From the NCBI RefSeq assembly GCF_000717715.1, contig NZ_JOAI01000038.1, positions 18,926 to 82,925 on the forward strand: a stretch of 64,000 bases of DNA, given 5' to 3'. Shown here one piece after another: positions 45,766 through 54,234 of the stretch. Both the position numbers and the translations under genes were made by a program. Under the pieces are notes generated by a model. That model worked only from the letters and a program-made list of their open reading frames with translations. It was not told the DNA's origin and did no database searches. Numbering within the stretch: position 1 is the first letter of the stretch; every line of letters starts with the position of its first letter. Origin of the DNA: Streptomyces sp. NRRL B-24484 (GTDB taxonomy: Bacteria; Actinomycetota; Actinomycetes; Streptomycetales; Streptomycetaceae).

Positions 45766-46736
45766 GCGGCCTCGACGTGGCTCGGCCGGCCGTGGCGCAG
45801 CACCGTGCGGCCGAGCCGTTCGGCCTCCGCGCGGTGCATCAACTCCCGTCTCCCGTCCGGGTGGTGCACCACGCAGGAGTGCCACGGCGTGGTCCACGGG
45901 TCGGCGGAGTCGAGCAGCCGCAGGCCGAACTTCTCGGCGCCCGCCCGCTGCGGGTGGATGGAGAGCCGGACGGCGCGCGGATGGTGCTCCTCGATCAGGG
46001 CGCCCCAGGCGCGGCTGCGCCGCACGACCTCGTACGCGCGGCGGCGGCACTCCCGTTGCAGGGCGGACCGGGTGCCGGTGAAGCCGACCGTGTCGTCGAG
46101 CAGGAAGCGGGTGATGCCGCGGTACAGCGCGAGGGCGTCCGGGTCGCTGCGGACCTCGGCCCTCAGCTCCTCCAGTGCCGGGGCGTACCGGGCGTCGACC
46201 AGGGCCCGCTTGGCGTCGTACGGCAGGTCGCCGAGGACGTCGCGCAGGTCGAAGAGGGAGAGCCGCTGCAGCCCTTCGCGGCGGACGGTGGCGGCGAGTT
46301 CGTCGGCGTACTCGTCGATGTGCGCGTCCGGCACCCCGACGAGGTCGCCGAAGACGTGGCCGTCGGAGCAGATCACCAGGCGGGCGCCCGGCGGGTGGAC
46401 CCGGGCGACCTCGGCGCAGAGCCCGTCCAGGAAGGCCAGGGAGAGCCGTTCGCCCTCGTCGGGCAGGTGGCCGAGCACCTTCGCCGGGCTGGGCGACTTG
46501 CAGGGGAAGCCCGGCAGGGTGAGGACGACCGGCTCGTCGGCGGCCACGAAGCCGGCGATCCGCCGCAGTTGGGCCGGGAAGGCGGCGGCCGGCAGGTCGG
46601 GGGCGTTGTCGCAGGAGCGCCGGTGCGGGAGCAGCAGCTCCAGGACGGCGGCGCTGGTGCGCTCGACCGCGGTCGGGAGCGGGGAGCGGGGCTGTCCGGG
46701 GCGGGGCGGTGCGGTGAGGGTGCCGGCGGGCGGCAT
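45759..46736 (-). CDS. Isocyanide synthase (PvcA/IsnA/DIT1 family)
   Basis: 325 aa. ATG 46736 is preceded by GGAG at 6 nt. PF05141-type hallmarks are visible: VVLTLPGFPCKSPSPAKVLGHLPDEGERLSLAFL, ARLVICSDGHVFGDLVGVPD, RALVDARYAP and RLSIHPQR. These enzymes turn the alpha-amino group of tyrosine or tryptophan into an isonitrile using ribulose-5-phosphate carbon. The cytochrome P450 and exporter genes lie just upstream on the same strand, so the three form an isonitrile pathway. Usual PvcB/IsnB oxygenase is absent. The amino acid used is unknown. Confidence 0.9.
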   Translation of the reverse strand: MPPAGTLTAPPRPGQPRSPLPTAVERTSAAVLELLLPHRRSCDNAPDLPAAAFPAQLRRIAGFVAADEPVVLTLPGFPCKSPSPAKVLGHLPDEGERLSLAFLDGLCAEVARVHPPGARLVICSDGHVFGDLVGVPDAHIDEYADELAATVRREGLQRLSLFDLRDVLGDLPYDAKRALVDARYAPALEELRAEVRSDPDALALYRGITRFLLDDTVGFTGTRSALQRECRRRAYEVVRRSRAWGALIEEHHPRAVRLSIHPQRAGAEKFGLRLLDSADPWTTPWHSCVVHHPDGRRELMHRAEAERLGRTVLRHGRPSHVEAAG

Positions 46737-46804
46737 GCGGGACTCCGGGGTCTGGTCTGGTCTGGTCGGGTGGTGGCGGGCGGTCCGGTCGTTGCGCGGC
46801 CGGA

Positions 46805-48124
46805 TCAGAGCCGGCGGTCGTACGCCACCGGGAGGCGGTCGACGCCGCGGGCGAGGACGGCGGGGATCCACTCGACGGCGTCGAGGTCACCGGCCGGGCG
46901 CAGGCCCGGCAGCCGGGCGAGCAGGGTGCCGAGGGCGATCTGCAGTTCGGCCCGGGCGAGCGCCGCGCCGGGGCAGAAGTGCGCGCCGTGGCCGAAGGCG
47001 AGGTGGGCGTTGGGGGTGCGGCCGAGGTCGAGCGTGTCGGCGTCCGGGAACTGCGCGCCGTCGCGTCCGGCGGCCGCCAGCGAGACGATCACCGAGTCGC
47101 CGGCCGGGATGCGGGTGCCGTGCAGATCGCTGTCCTCGGCGAAGAAGCGCCAGGTGGTGAGCTCGAACGCGCCGTCGTGGCGCAGCAGTTCCTCGACGGC
47201 CCGGGGCAGCAACGCGGGTTCCGCCCGCAGCCGGTCCAGTTGGCCCGGGTGGCGGAAGAGCGTCATCAGCAGGGTGGAGATCTGGTTGGTGACCGGCTCC
47301 TGGCCGGCGACGAGGAGTTGGAAGACCATCGAGTCCAGCTCCTCGCGGGTCAGCGCTCCGTCGTCGTGCGCGGCGACCAGCCGGGCCAGCAGGTCCCCGT
47401 CGGCGGGCGCGGTCCGCTTCGCCGCGACCACCTCGCCGATGTACCCCTGGAGCGCCCGCAGCCGGGCCTCGTAGGCGGGCCGGCCCGGGTCCTCGGGGCC
47501 GACCGGCTGGACGACCTTGCCCCAGTCCCGGTCGAAGCGGGCCGCCAGTTCGTCGGGCAGCCCGATCACCTCGGCGAGCACCAGGAACGGGAAGCGGGCG
47601 GCGAACCCGGCGACCAGGTCCGCGCCGCCGGTGGCCGGCAGCGCGTCCACCAGCCGGTCGGCGAACCGCTGGAACCGCGGCCGGAGTTCCGCCACCCGGC
47701 GTGGTGCGAAGGCGTCGCCGAGCAGGGCGCGCATCGCGGTGTGCCGCGGGGCGTCCTGGTGCAGCAGGTGGACCTGCAGCTGCGAGTGCTGCGGCTCGGG
47801 CATGATCGAGGCGCGGCGGCGCCAGGCCGCGTTCCCGAGCGCGTGGTCCTTGCCCAGCCGCGGATCGGTGAGGGCGTCCCGGGCGGCCGCGTACCCGGTG
47901 ACCAGCCAGGCGGCGACACCGCTCGGGAAGCGGACCCGGTGCACCGGCCCGCTCTCGCGCAGCCGCCGGTAGAGCGGGTAGGGGTCGCGCTTGTACTCCC
48001 GGCCGGACAGCGGCACCGGCTCGGGCAGCGGCACCCGCTCGGGCGACGGTTCCGGCTCGGGCAGCGGTGTCGGCGCGGGCAGGGCGTCTCCGGCGAACGG
48101 GCAGACGGGGTCGGGTGCGGACAT
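46805..48124 (-). CDS. Cytochrome P450
   Basis: 439 aa; ATG 48124 with GGAGGAG upstream. The heme loop is FGHGAHFCPGAALAR with ligand Cys384. The ExxR helix is RAVEELLR. The I-helix reads VAGQEPVTNQ, so the usual Thr after the acidic residue is displaced, seen in some tailoring P450s. The first 45 residues are Pro/Glu-rich. Lying between an exporter and an isocyanide synthase, it probably oxidises or couples the isonitrile product, as P450s do in xanthocillin-type pathways (inference). Confidence 0.92.
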   Translation of the reverse strand: MSAPDPVCPFAGDALPAPTPLPEPEPSPERVPLPEPVPLSGREYKRDPYPLYRRLRESGPVHRVRFPSGVAAWLVTGYAAARDALTDPRLGKDHALGNAAWRRRASIMPEPQHSQLQVHLLHQDAPRHTAMRALLGDAFAPRRVAELRPRFQRFADRLVDALPATGGADLVAGFAARFPFLVLAEVIGLPDELAARFDRDWGKVVQPVGPEDPGRPAYEARLRALQGYIGEVVAAKRTAPADGDLLARLVAAHDDGALTREELDSMVFQLLVAGQEPVTNQISTLLMTLFRHPGQLDRLRAEPALLPRAVEELLRHDGAFELTTWRFFAEDSDLHGTRIPAGDSVIVSLAAAGRDGAQFPDADTLDLGRTPNAHLAFGHGAHFCPGAALARAELQIALGTLLARLPGLRPAGDLDAVEWIPAVLARGVDRLPVAYDRRL

Positions 48125-48153
48125 GGCGGAACTCCTCCGGAAGTGACGGACGG

Positions 48154-49482
48154 TCAGGACGTGGATCGCCCGGGGGCGACGAGCAGGACGACGGCCGCAC
48201 CGGCGCAGACCGCGGACGCGGCCAGGCCGGTGCGCGGGCCTCCCGCGCCTGCCGTGGCGGTGGCCAGCGCCGGGCCGAGGGCGAACCCGAGGCTGCGGGC
48301 GAGCTGGACGGCGGAGCCGGCGGCACCCATCCGCCCCGGCGGGGCGGCGGCGAGGGCCAGGGCCTGCACCGGGCCGCCGTACAGGCCCATGCCGCAGCCG
48401 GCGAGGGCGAGCCGCCAGGCGGTGTCCTGCGGCGTGCCGTCGGAGCCGAGCAGGAGCAGCAGTCCGGCGGTGGTGACGGCCGCTCCGGTGCAGGCCGTCC
48501 ACCGGGTGCCGAGGCGGTCGGCGATCCGCCCGCCGGCCCGTCCGGCGAGCGCCATCGCGAGCGGGAAGCAGAGCAGGGCGAGGCCGGCGGCGGTGGCACT
48601 GGCCGCTGCGTCCCGCTGGAGGCGTACGGCGGTGAGGTACTGCATGGCGGCGACCCCGGCCGCCAGGGCCGTCACCGCGCCGTGCACCGGCGCCAGCAGT
48701 GCGGCCGTCGCCCGTCCGGCGGGCCGGCGCAGCCAGCCGGCCGCGGGGACGGCCGCCACGGCCACGGCCGGGGCCAGCAGCGTCCACCGGCCCGGCGCGA
48801 GGGTGAGCGCGAGCAGGACCGCGGCCACCGCGCCGCCGACCAGCGCCGCGTCGGCGAGCGATGCGCCGTCCGGCGGGCGCAGCGGCCCGTCCCACGGCTC
48901 TCCCCGCGGCGCTGCCCGCCGCACCGTGAGGAGGACGGCGAGGCAGACCGGCACGGCGACCGGCAGGACGGCCCGCCAGCCCGCCGCGTCCAGCAGCGGA
49001 CCGCCCAGCGCCGGCCCGGTCATCGCACCGAGCGGGCCCAGGGTGGCCGGCACGCTCAACGCCCGGGCCCGCAGCGCGGGTCGGACGGCCCGGGCCGCCA
49101 GCACCGGCATGAGGACGAAGACCAGTGCGCCGAACACCCCCTGGACGGCCCGCGCGGCGATCAGCCAACCCGCCGTCGGAGCCAGCGCGGAGGCGGCGCT
49201 GCCCAGCGCGTACCCGCCCGCGGCCAGCTGGACGGCGGCCCGCAGCCCGACCCCGTCCAGCCACCGGCCGGCCGGCAGCAGCAGCGCCACGAGCGGGAGT
49301 TGGTAGCCGAGCGCGACCCACTGCGCGGTGCTCCGGTCGACTCCGAGGTCGTCCGCGACGGACGGCAGCGCCAGGTTGACGGCGTTCATGTCCAGCAGGG
49401 CGGTGAACGACAGCAGTCCGGCGACGGCGACCAGGCCCCAACGGTCCTGCTGCGGCGGCGCCTGGTCGGCCGTCCGGGTCAT
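48154..49482 (-). CDS. MFS exporter, EmrB/QacA-like
   Basis: 442 aa from ATG 49482 (AAGGA 7 nt upstream). WGLVAVAGLLSFTALLDMNAVNLALPSVADDLGV and LIAARAVQGVFGALVFVLMPVLAARAV match the DHA2 type, with about 14 spans. It is the first gene of the isonitrile locus and most likely exports the product. Its stop lies 29 bp from the P450 start. Confidence 0.87.
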   Translation of the reverse strand: MTRTADQAPPQQDRWGLVAVAGLLSFTALLDMNAVNLALPSVADDLGVDRSTAQWVALGYQLPLVALLLPAGRWLDGVGLRAAVQLAAGGYALGSAASALAPTAGWLIAARAVQGVFGALVFVLMPVLAARAVRPALRARALSVPATLGPLGAMTGPALGGPLLDAAGWRAVLPVAVPVCLAVLLTVRRAAPRGEPWDGPLRPPDGASLADAALVGGAVAAVLLALTLAPGRWTLLAPAVAVAAVPAAGWLRRPAGRATAALLAPVHGAVTALAAGVAAMQYLTAVRLQRDAAASATAAGLALLCFPLAMALAGRAGGRIADRLGTRWTACTGAAVTTAGLLLLLGSDGTPQDTAWRLALAGCGMGLYGGPVQALALAAAPPGRMGAAGSAVQLARSLGFALGPALATATAGAGGPRTGLAASAVCAGAAVVLLVAPGRSTS

Positions 49483-49497
49483 CTCGGGTCCTTCCGC

Positions 49498-49537
49498 GGT
49501 GGGGCGGGCACCGCCGGCCGGCGATTCCCGCCCCACC
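49498..49537. terminator. Hairpin between sigma factor and isonitrile operon
   Basis: GGTGGGGCGGG (49498-49508) pairs perfectly with 49527-49537; the 18-nt interior is itself GC-rich. It should end the sigma gene transcript, so the isonitrile operon needs its own promoter within 49483-49600 or partial read-through. Confidence 0.6.
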
Positions 49538-49600
49538 AGTCGGACGCGGACCGCGGGAGGTTCCCGAACACCTGGGGGAATCCCCGCGCCCCGGACCGGG

Positions 49601-50188
49601 TCAGCCGGGCACCGGCACCGCCCCGACGGCCTCCGCGCAGCGGTCCGCGGTCTCCGCCTCCCGCAGCAGCGCCACCAGTTGCTCCCGGGCCCGGGCGACC
49701 CGTGAGCGCACCGTGCCGATCGGGCAGCCCGCGACCTCGGCCGCCTCGCCGTAGCTCATCCCGACCACCTGGGTCAGCACGAAGGCCTCCCGGCGCTGCT
49801 CCGGCACCCGGGCCAGCAGGTCGCCGAGCGCTATCCCGTCCTCGAACCCGCCCGTGGCGGAAGGCCGGTGGCGCTCCACCGCCTCCTCCCAGTCCGGCAG
49901 GTCGGCGCACTGCGGGCGCGCCGCGGCGCTGCGGTAGCGGTCGATCACCGTCCGCCGGGCGATCGACAGCAGCCAGGTGCGGGCCGAGGAGCGGCCGGCG
50001 AACCCGGGCAGGCTCCGCAGCGCCCGCAGGAAGGTCTCCTGGGCCAGGTCGTCGGCCGCGTCCGGATTCGTGAGATGGGCGACGAACCGCCACACGTCGC
50101 GCTGGGTCGCCCGGACGAACGCCTCCACGTCCTCGGCCCGCCCGTGCCGGGCGGTCAGCGCCAGTTCGGTCACCAGGGCGTCATCCAC
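49601..50188 (-). CDS. ECF-type RNA polymerase sigma factor
   Basis: 195 aa from GTG 50188. Region 2 is FVRATQRDVWRFVAHLTNPDAADDLAQETFLRALRSLPGF; region 4 is LLARVPEQRREAFVLTQVVGMSYGEAAEVAGCPIGTVRSRVARARE. It is divergent from a small zinc-finger protein that may be its anti-sigma factor and lies upstream of the isonitrile operon on the same strand. It may control either or both. Confidence 0.93.
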   Translation of the reverse strand: MDDALVTELALTARHGRAEDVEAFVRATQRDVWRFVAHLTNPDAADDLAQETFLRALRSLPGFAGRSSARTWLLSIARRTVIDRYRSAAARPQCADLPDWEEAVERHRPSATGGFEDGIALGDLLARVPEQRREAFVLTQVVGMSYGEAAEVAGCPIGTVRSRVARAREQLVALLREAETADRCAEAVGAVPVPG

Positions 50189-50267
50189 GGCGCACCGCCC
50201 GTCCGTCGCGGTCTCCGGGCGCGGACGGCGCTACCGCCCGGGCGGCGCCGTGGTGGAGCATGGGCGG

Positions 50268-50519
50268 ATGACCTGTGCCGACTACCGCGCGGCGACCTCC
50301 GCGCAGCTCGACGGCGAAGCACCCGCGGACGGCCGCGGGGCGCACTGCGCCGACTGTGCCGAGTGGCTGGCCGCCGCCCGGCGGCTGAAGGCCCTGACGC
50401 GGGCCGCCGAGGGCCCGTCGCCGGAGTGGACGGGGCGGCTGCTGGGCAGCCTGGGCCTCGGCCCGGCGGCAGCGGGGGAGGCGGAGGGTACGGACGGAAC
50501 GTCCCATGGTGGTTCCTGA
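50268..50519 (+). CDS. Small zinc-finger protein, possible anti-sigma factor
   Basis: 83 aa; ATG 50268. MTCADYRAATSAQLDGEAPADGRGAHCADCAEWLAAARRLKAL is the zf-HC2 pattern (His, CxxC) of zinc anti-sigma domains. It lacks a membrane span and sensor part, so it would be a soluble redox or metal-responsive anti-sigma for the divergent ECF sigma factor. Confidence 0.8.
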   Translation: MTCADYRAATSAQLDGEAPADGRGAHCADCAEWLAAARRLKALTRAAEGPSPEWTGRLLGSLGLGPAAAGEAEGTDGTSHGGS

Positions 50520-50780
50520 CGGCAGGAGGCATCCGCGGCGCCGCCCCGAGGGCTGCGCCGACCTGGCACCGGCCGGCTCCACCGTCCCGCGTCCCGCCGG
50601 GCACGCCCGGACGCCGCACGGCTGCCGCACGTCGTGCGGCCGCCCGGCGGATCCGAGGGCCTGCCCGGGGTCGGAACGGGTGGCGGTGCGCCGGCCCGGC
50701 CGCTGCACCGCCGCAGTGACGGCACGCACAGCGGCGACCGGCCCGCTGCCGCGCCGGTGCTCCGGCGGGCGGCGGGCTGT

Positions 50781-51497
50781 TCAGACAGCCGGTGCCGGAT
50801 GCGGCGGGCCGCGTCGGCCCACCGCGTACGCCAGTGCGGGCTGCCGCGGACGACGCACCCGACGGACCGCCGGGCGGACCGTCCGCGGGGGCTCGTGCCG
50901 GAACGGTGCCAGGACGAGCACCAGCGGGGCGAACACCTCGGCCAGCGTCCGCAAGGCGGCCACCACCGCGGCCAACGCCGCCTCGCCCCGCCACAGCAGC
51001 AGCGAGCAGGCGAGCGCGGCCGCCAGGTGCGCGGCGGCCATCCCCGGCGACATCCCGTGCAGCAGCGCCGTGCCGCCGCCCCCACCGCCGTGCAGGCCGT
51101 GGGCGTGTCCGGCCGCGGTGCCGAGCACGGCCGGGTCCAGGCCGGCGGCCCGTGCGAGTTCCACCGGATCGACCCCGGCCGGGGTCTCGCCGTGCACGCA
51201 GAGCAGCAGCCGGAGCAGGTCGGCGGAGGGCGCCGGTGCGGCGGGCCGTGCCGCCGTCTGCTCGAAGAGGAGGTGCAGGGCGGCCTGGGCGGCCGTCATC
51301 CAGCCGGTGATCGCCGCGATGCCGCGCCGCCGCCCCGCCAGCAGCCAGGTCCCGGCCGCCGTGCCGGCCGCCGCGGCGCCGAGCACCGGCACCGCGACCG
51401 GCTGCCCGGAGACGGCGGCGTGCCCCAGGGCGGCCAGCGCCACGCAGGCCGTGGCGAAGACCGCTACACGCAGGAGGCGGAACTGACAGAGGATCAC
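50781..51497 (-). CDS. His-rich multi-span membrane protein
   Basis: 238 aa from GTG 51497. About four or five spans; a loop contains GHAHGLHGGGGGG followed by ALLHGMSPGM, a metal-ligand-like His/Met cluster. I recall similar proteins next to copper-handling genes (YcnI, CopC, PCuAC) in other streptomycetes, but those partners are absent here. A copper-related role is a guess from composition and such neighbours. The 261 bp between it and the zinc-finger gene hold nothing I recognise. Confidence 0.65.
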   Translation of the reverse strand: MILCQFRLLRVAVFATACVALAALGHAAVSGQPVAVPVLGAAAAGTAAGTWLLAGRRRGIAAITGWMTAAQAALHLLFEQTAARPAAPAPSADLLRLLLCVHGETPAGVDPVELARAAGLDPAVLGTAAGHAHGLHGGGGGGTALLHGMSPGMAAAHLAAALACSLLLWRGEAALAAVVAALRTLAEVFAPLVLVLAPFRHEPPRTVRPAVRRVRRPRQPALAYAVGRRGPPHPAPAV

Positions 51498-51734
51498 AAC
51501 CCGGCCATCCTCGCATCAACCGGACCACTGCGGCGCACCGCCCCCGTCGGCCGGACGGCAACCACACCGGACCTGCTCGGCGAATCCGACGGGGCCGGCC
51601 AACCGGTGGGCCCGTCCCGGCGGCTCTGCCACGATCGGGTGCACGGGAGTGCTGGACGGGGTGGCGGGCCGGGTCGCCGGCGGGGCGACGGTGGAGTTCC
51701 GCCCGAGCGGTTCGTCGATGGTGCCGCCGATCCG

Positions 51735-51755
51735 CAGCCGGCAGCCGGCAGCCGG
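51735..51755 (+). repeat. Three tandem CAGCCGG heptamers (frameshifting)
   Basis: Perfect 3 x 7 bp array. Two copies would keep the S24-like reading frame open, so gain or loss of one unit switches it. Confidence 0.95.
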
Positions 51756-51970
51756 TGGTCGTGGCCCCGGTCGACCCGTCGAAGCTGCAGGTCGGCGACA
51801 TCGTGCCGGCCCGGGTCGCCGGGACGGTGTACCTGCACCTGGTGTCCGCCCTGGAACCGGCCCGCCGCCGGGTGCGGATCAGCAACAACCGCGGCCGGGT
51901 GAAAGGCCGGACGGGGTACGAGCGGGTCTTCGGCATCCGCCTGTCGGTCGACGGCGCACCCCGGCTCGGC

Positions 51971-52008
51971 GCGGCGGAGAAGACCCGGCGCGGCGGAGAA
52001 GACCCGGC
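51971..52008 (+). repeat. 19-bp tandem duplication at 3' end of the same gene
   Basis: GCGGCGGAGAAGACCCGGC is repeated twice without mismatch. With one copy the ORF stops at TGA directly after it. Confidence 0.95.
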
Positions 52009-52171
52009 GCTGAGCGGCGCCGTTTCCGGCCGGCCGCGGTCGGGAACCCGCTCGGGCGCCCGGCCGGGACCCCCGGCCGGGCGCGGGGGGCCGTTGGGCC
52101 CTACCGGGTGCCCGCCGGTGCGGCGCACGCTCGAAGCACCGACGGCACACCGCGGCAAGGAGTGATCCACC

Positions 52172-53194
52172 ATGATCAGCCCGGCCCTCACCCTCGACGA
52201 GCTGCGCGCCCTGGCCGCCGCCGGCGGCGCCGCACCCTCCCTGCACAACAGCCAGCCGTGGCGGTTCCGGCCGAGCGCCGACCGGCGCCGGCTGGAGGTG
52301 TACGCGGACTACCGGCGGGCCGTGCCGGTCACCGACCCCGACGGGCGGGCGCTGCACATCTCGATCGGCGCCGCACTCCTCAACCTGCGGGTCGCCGCCG
52401 TCCACCACGGCCGCGCCCCGGTGCTGCGGCTGCAGCCCGGCCACCTCGGCCGGCAGCCGATCGCCGAACTCGACCTCGCCGAGGGGCTGGGCACCGGCCC
52501 GGAGCCGTTCGGCCGGAACCTGTACCCGGCGGTGTTCATCCGCCACTCCAGCCGCCAGCCCTTCGCCAACCGGGACGTGCCCGAGGTGGTGCTCGGCGAA
52601 CTCCTGCACGCGGCCGCCGCCGAGGGCGCGCAGATGACCGCCCTGGAGGAGTCCGAGGTGCGGCGGGTGCTCGACCTCACCGCCGAGGCGGAGGCCCGGA
52701 TCGCCGGCGACGTGGCCCGCCAGGCCGAGACCCGCACCTGGCTGCGGCCGGAGGCACCGGCCGTGGACGGCATCCCGGCCACCGCCCTCGGCCCGCAGGA
52801 CCACGACGCCCGGGTACCGATGCGCAGCTTCACCGGCCGCCCGCCCGCGCCGGCCGTCCTCGCCCCGCCGCCCACCCGCAGGTTCGAGGCCCTGCCGCAG
52901 CTGGCCACCCTGACCACCCGCGGCGACCGCCCGGCGGACTGGCTGCGGGCCGGCCAGGCGATGGAACGCGTCTGGCTGCTCGCCACCCTGTACGGGCTGC
53001 GCGTCTCCGTCCTGCACCAGGCCGTCGAGTGGCCGGACACCCGGGGGCTGCTCCGCGACCCCGAACAGGGCCCGGGCCACGTCCAGTTGGTGCTGCGCTT
53101 CGGCTACGGTCCGCCCGGTGCCGCCACCCCGCGCCGTCCGGTCGACGAGATCCTCGACCTGCCCGCGGCGCCCGGTTCCGCACAGGGAGCGTGA
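52172..53194 (+). CDS. Acg-type nitroreductase-fold protein
   Basis: 340 aa; ATG 52172 with AAGGAG. APSLHNSQPWRFRP and ALLNLRVAAVHHGRAPVLRL match the Acg family (Mycobacterium tuberculosis Rv2032 type) of FMN-binding nitroreductase-like proteins, made of two half-domains and lacking several normal active-site residues. In mycobacteria and streptomycetes they belong to hypoxia/dormancy regulons. A PhoU-like gene follows after 370 bp. Confidence 0.85.
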   Translation: MISPALTLDELRALAAAGGAAPSLHNSQPWRFRPSADRRRLEVYADYRRAVPVTDPDGRALHISIGAALLNLRVAAVHHGRAPVLRLQPGHLGRQPIAELDLAEGLGTGPEPFGRNLYPAVFIRHSSRQPFANRDVPEVVLGELLHAAAAEGAQMTALEESEVRRVLDLTAEAEARIAGDVARQAETRTWLRPEAPAVDGIPATALGPQDHDARVPMRSFTGRPPAPAVLAPPPTRRFEALPQLATLTTRGDRPADWLRAGQAMERVWLLATLYGLRVSVLHQAVEWPDTRGLLRDPEQGPGHVQLVLRFGYGPPGAATPRRPVDEILDLPAAPGSAQGA

Positions 53195-53563
53195 CGACTC
53201 CGCAGGCCGGCGGTGACCGCCGCGGGCGAGCAGCCCGGCGCACGGCGGCGCCGACGCACCGGCAGCACTCCTGACGTCCCGCAGGAGCGTGCCCGCAGTC
53301 CGCCTCCGGCACCGACCGGCGGGTGCTGCCGGTCGACCACGACCACGGCGAACCGGTGGTCCCCTTCCCCCGCGGGGACGGCCCGCACCTCGGCGCCGTC
53401 GCCCGCTCCCGCACGGACGCGAGGGCGTGCGGGCGCCCGTCGACGGGTACGGTCGGCGCTGACCCGGACACCGACGGGCCGTGCGATCCGGGAGGGCTGC
53501 GCGGCCCGCTGCGGCGGACCGGTACGGGACGGGCGGCGGGCACCGCCGCGGAGGGAGAGCACC
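53195..53563. other. 369-bp gap, long inverted repeat, no gene recognised
   Basis: CCGGCAGCAC (53259-53268) is mirrored by GTGCTGCCGG (53323-53332), enclosing an inner CCTG/CAGG hairpin; this could terminate the nitroreductase transcript. The rest is open in several frames because of its GC content, but no frame has a good ribosome site or a family I recognise. Confidence 0.4.
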
Positions 53564-54190
53564 ATGGCGCAGCACACCGACGGGTCCGCCGGAGCGCGGC
53601 AGGCCGCCCTGCTCGGACTCGCGGCCGAAGCACTGCGGTCCGCCACCGCGGCAGCCCTGGGCACCACCTCGGGTGCCGCGGTGGACGACGCCGTCACCGC
53701 CGCCGAGCGGGCCCTGCAACCGCTCCTGGACGCCGTCGGGCCGGACGCCGCCCCGCTCGCCCGCTCCGGCCCCGGAGCGTCCGGCACCCGAGACCTGCTC
53801 GCCGAGGTGCACCTCGGCGCGGACGCCCGGGAGCTGGGCGGGACGGCCCGCCGCATCACCGCCGCGGCCGCCGCGCGCCGCACCCGCGGACCCCTCCCGG
53901 CCGACCTGCGCCGCCCGCTGGAGACGATGGCGGCCCTCGGCCTCGCGATGCTCGCCACCGCCGCCCGGAGCCTGCCCGACCCCCGGGGCGACCACCTCGC
54001 CGAACTCCACGGCGACCGCACCGAAATGGCCCGCCACCAGGCCGTCCTGTACGCCCGTCTGCTCGACGCCGACCCGTCCCCGGCCCGCGCCGACACCGTC
54101 GACGCCGTCCTGCTCGCCGGTCACTACGACCGCTGCGCCCACCACGCCCTCTCCGCCGCCCGCCACGCCGCGCTGTTCGCCGGCCGCTGA
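53564..54190 (+). CDS. PhoU-like helical protein
   Basis: 208 aa; ATG 53564 with GGAGGGAGAG upstream. Helical throughout; the C-terminal HQAVLYARLLDADPSPARADTVDAVLLAGHYDRCAHHALSAARHAALFAG matches the last helices of PhoU (usual pattern YERxADHAxxIAR). PhoU regulates phosphate uptake and signalling, but no pst or pho genes are nearby, and only part of PhoU is evident. Confidence 0.7.
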   Translation: MAQHTDGSAGARQAALLGLAAEALRSATAAALGTTSGAAVDDAVTAAERALQPLLDAVGPDAAPLARSGPGASGTRDLLAEVHLGADARELGGTARRITAAAAARRTRGPLPADLRRPLETMAALGLAMLATAARSLPDPRGDHLAELHGDRTEMARHQAVLYARLLDADPSPARADTVDAVLLAGHYDRCAHHALSAARHAALFAGR

Positions 54191-54234
54191 CCGCCGTTCA
54201 CCGAACGCCGCCCCGCAGAGCCGGGCGCCGTCCG

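Larger units (their letters stand above)
51649..52010 (+). pseudogene. S24/S26-like small gene disrupted by two tandem duplications
   Basis: GTG 51649 opens [32 protein letters not shown], with the GSSM serine motif of S24/LexA-like or signal-peptidase-like proteins. Then CAGCCGG stands in three tandem copies (51735-51755), shifting the frame by 7 nt. The lost frame continues VVVAPVDPSKLQVGDIVPARVAGTVYLHLV and ISNNRGRVKGRTGYERVFG. Near the end a 19-nt duplication (51971-51989, 51990-52008) shifts frame again and hides the TGA. Removing one copy of each restores a 112-aa ORF ending EKTRR. As written the gene is broken or phase-variable; assembly error is possible. Confidence 0.8.

Noticed and set aside
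45759..46736. PvcB-type oxygenase partner in the isonitrile locus
   Set aside because: Neither strand near the synthase encodes an Fe/2-oxoglutarate oxygenase; the only oxidative enzyme is the P450.
51649..53274. A 541-codon plus-strand frame starting in the S24-like gene
   Set aside because: Its N-terminus is genuine, but after the heptamer array it runs in the wrong frame through the nitroreductase gene; it is open only because of GC content.
53195..53563. A possible gene between the nitroreductase and the PhoU-like protein
   Set aside because: A frame with VDHDHGEPVVPFPRGDG looked protein-like, but it has no ribosome site and merges out of frame with the next gene.
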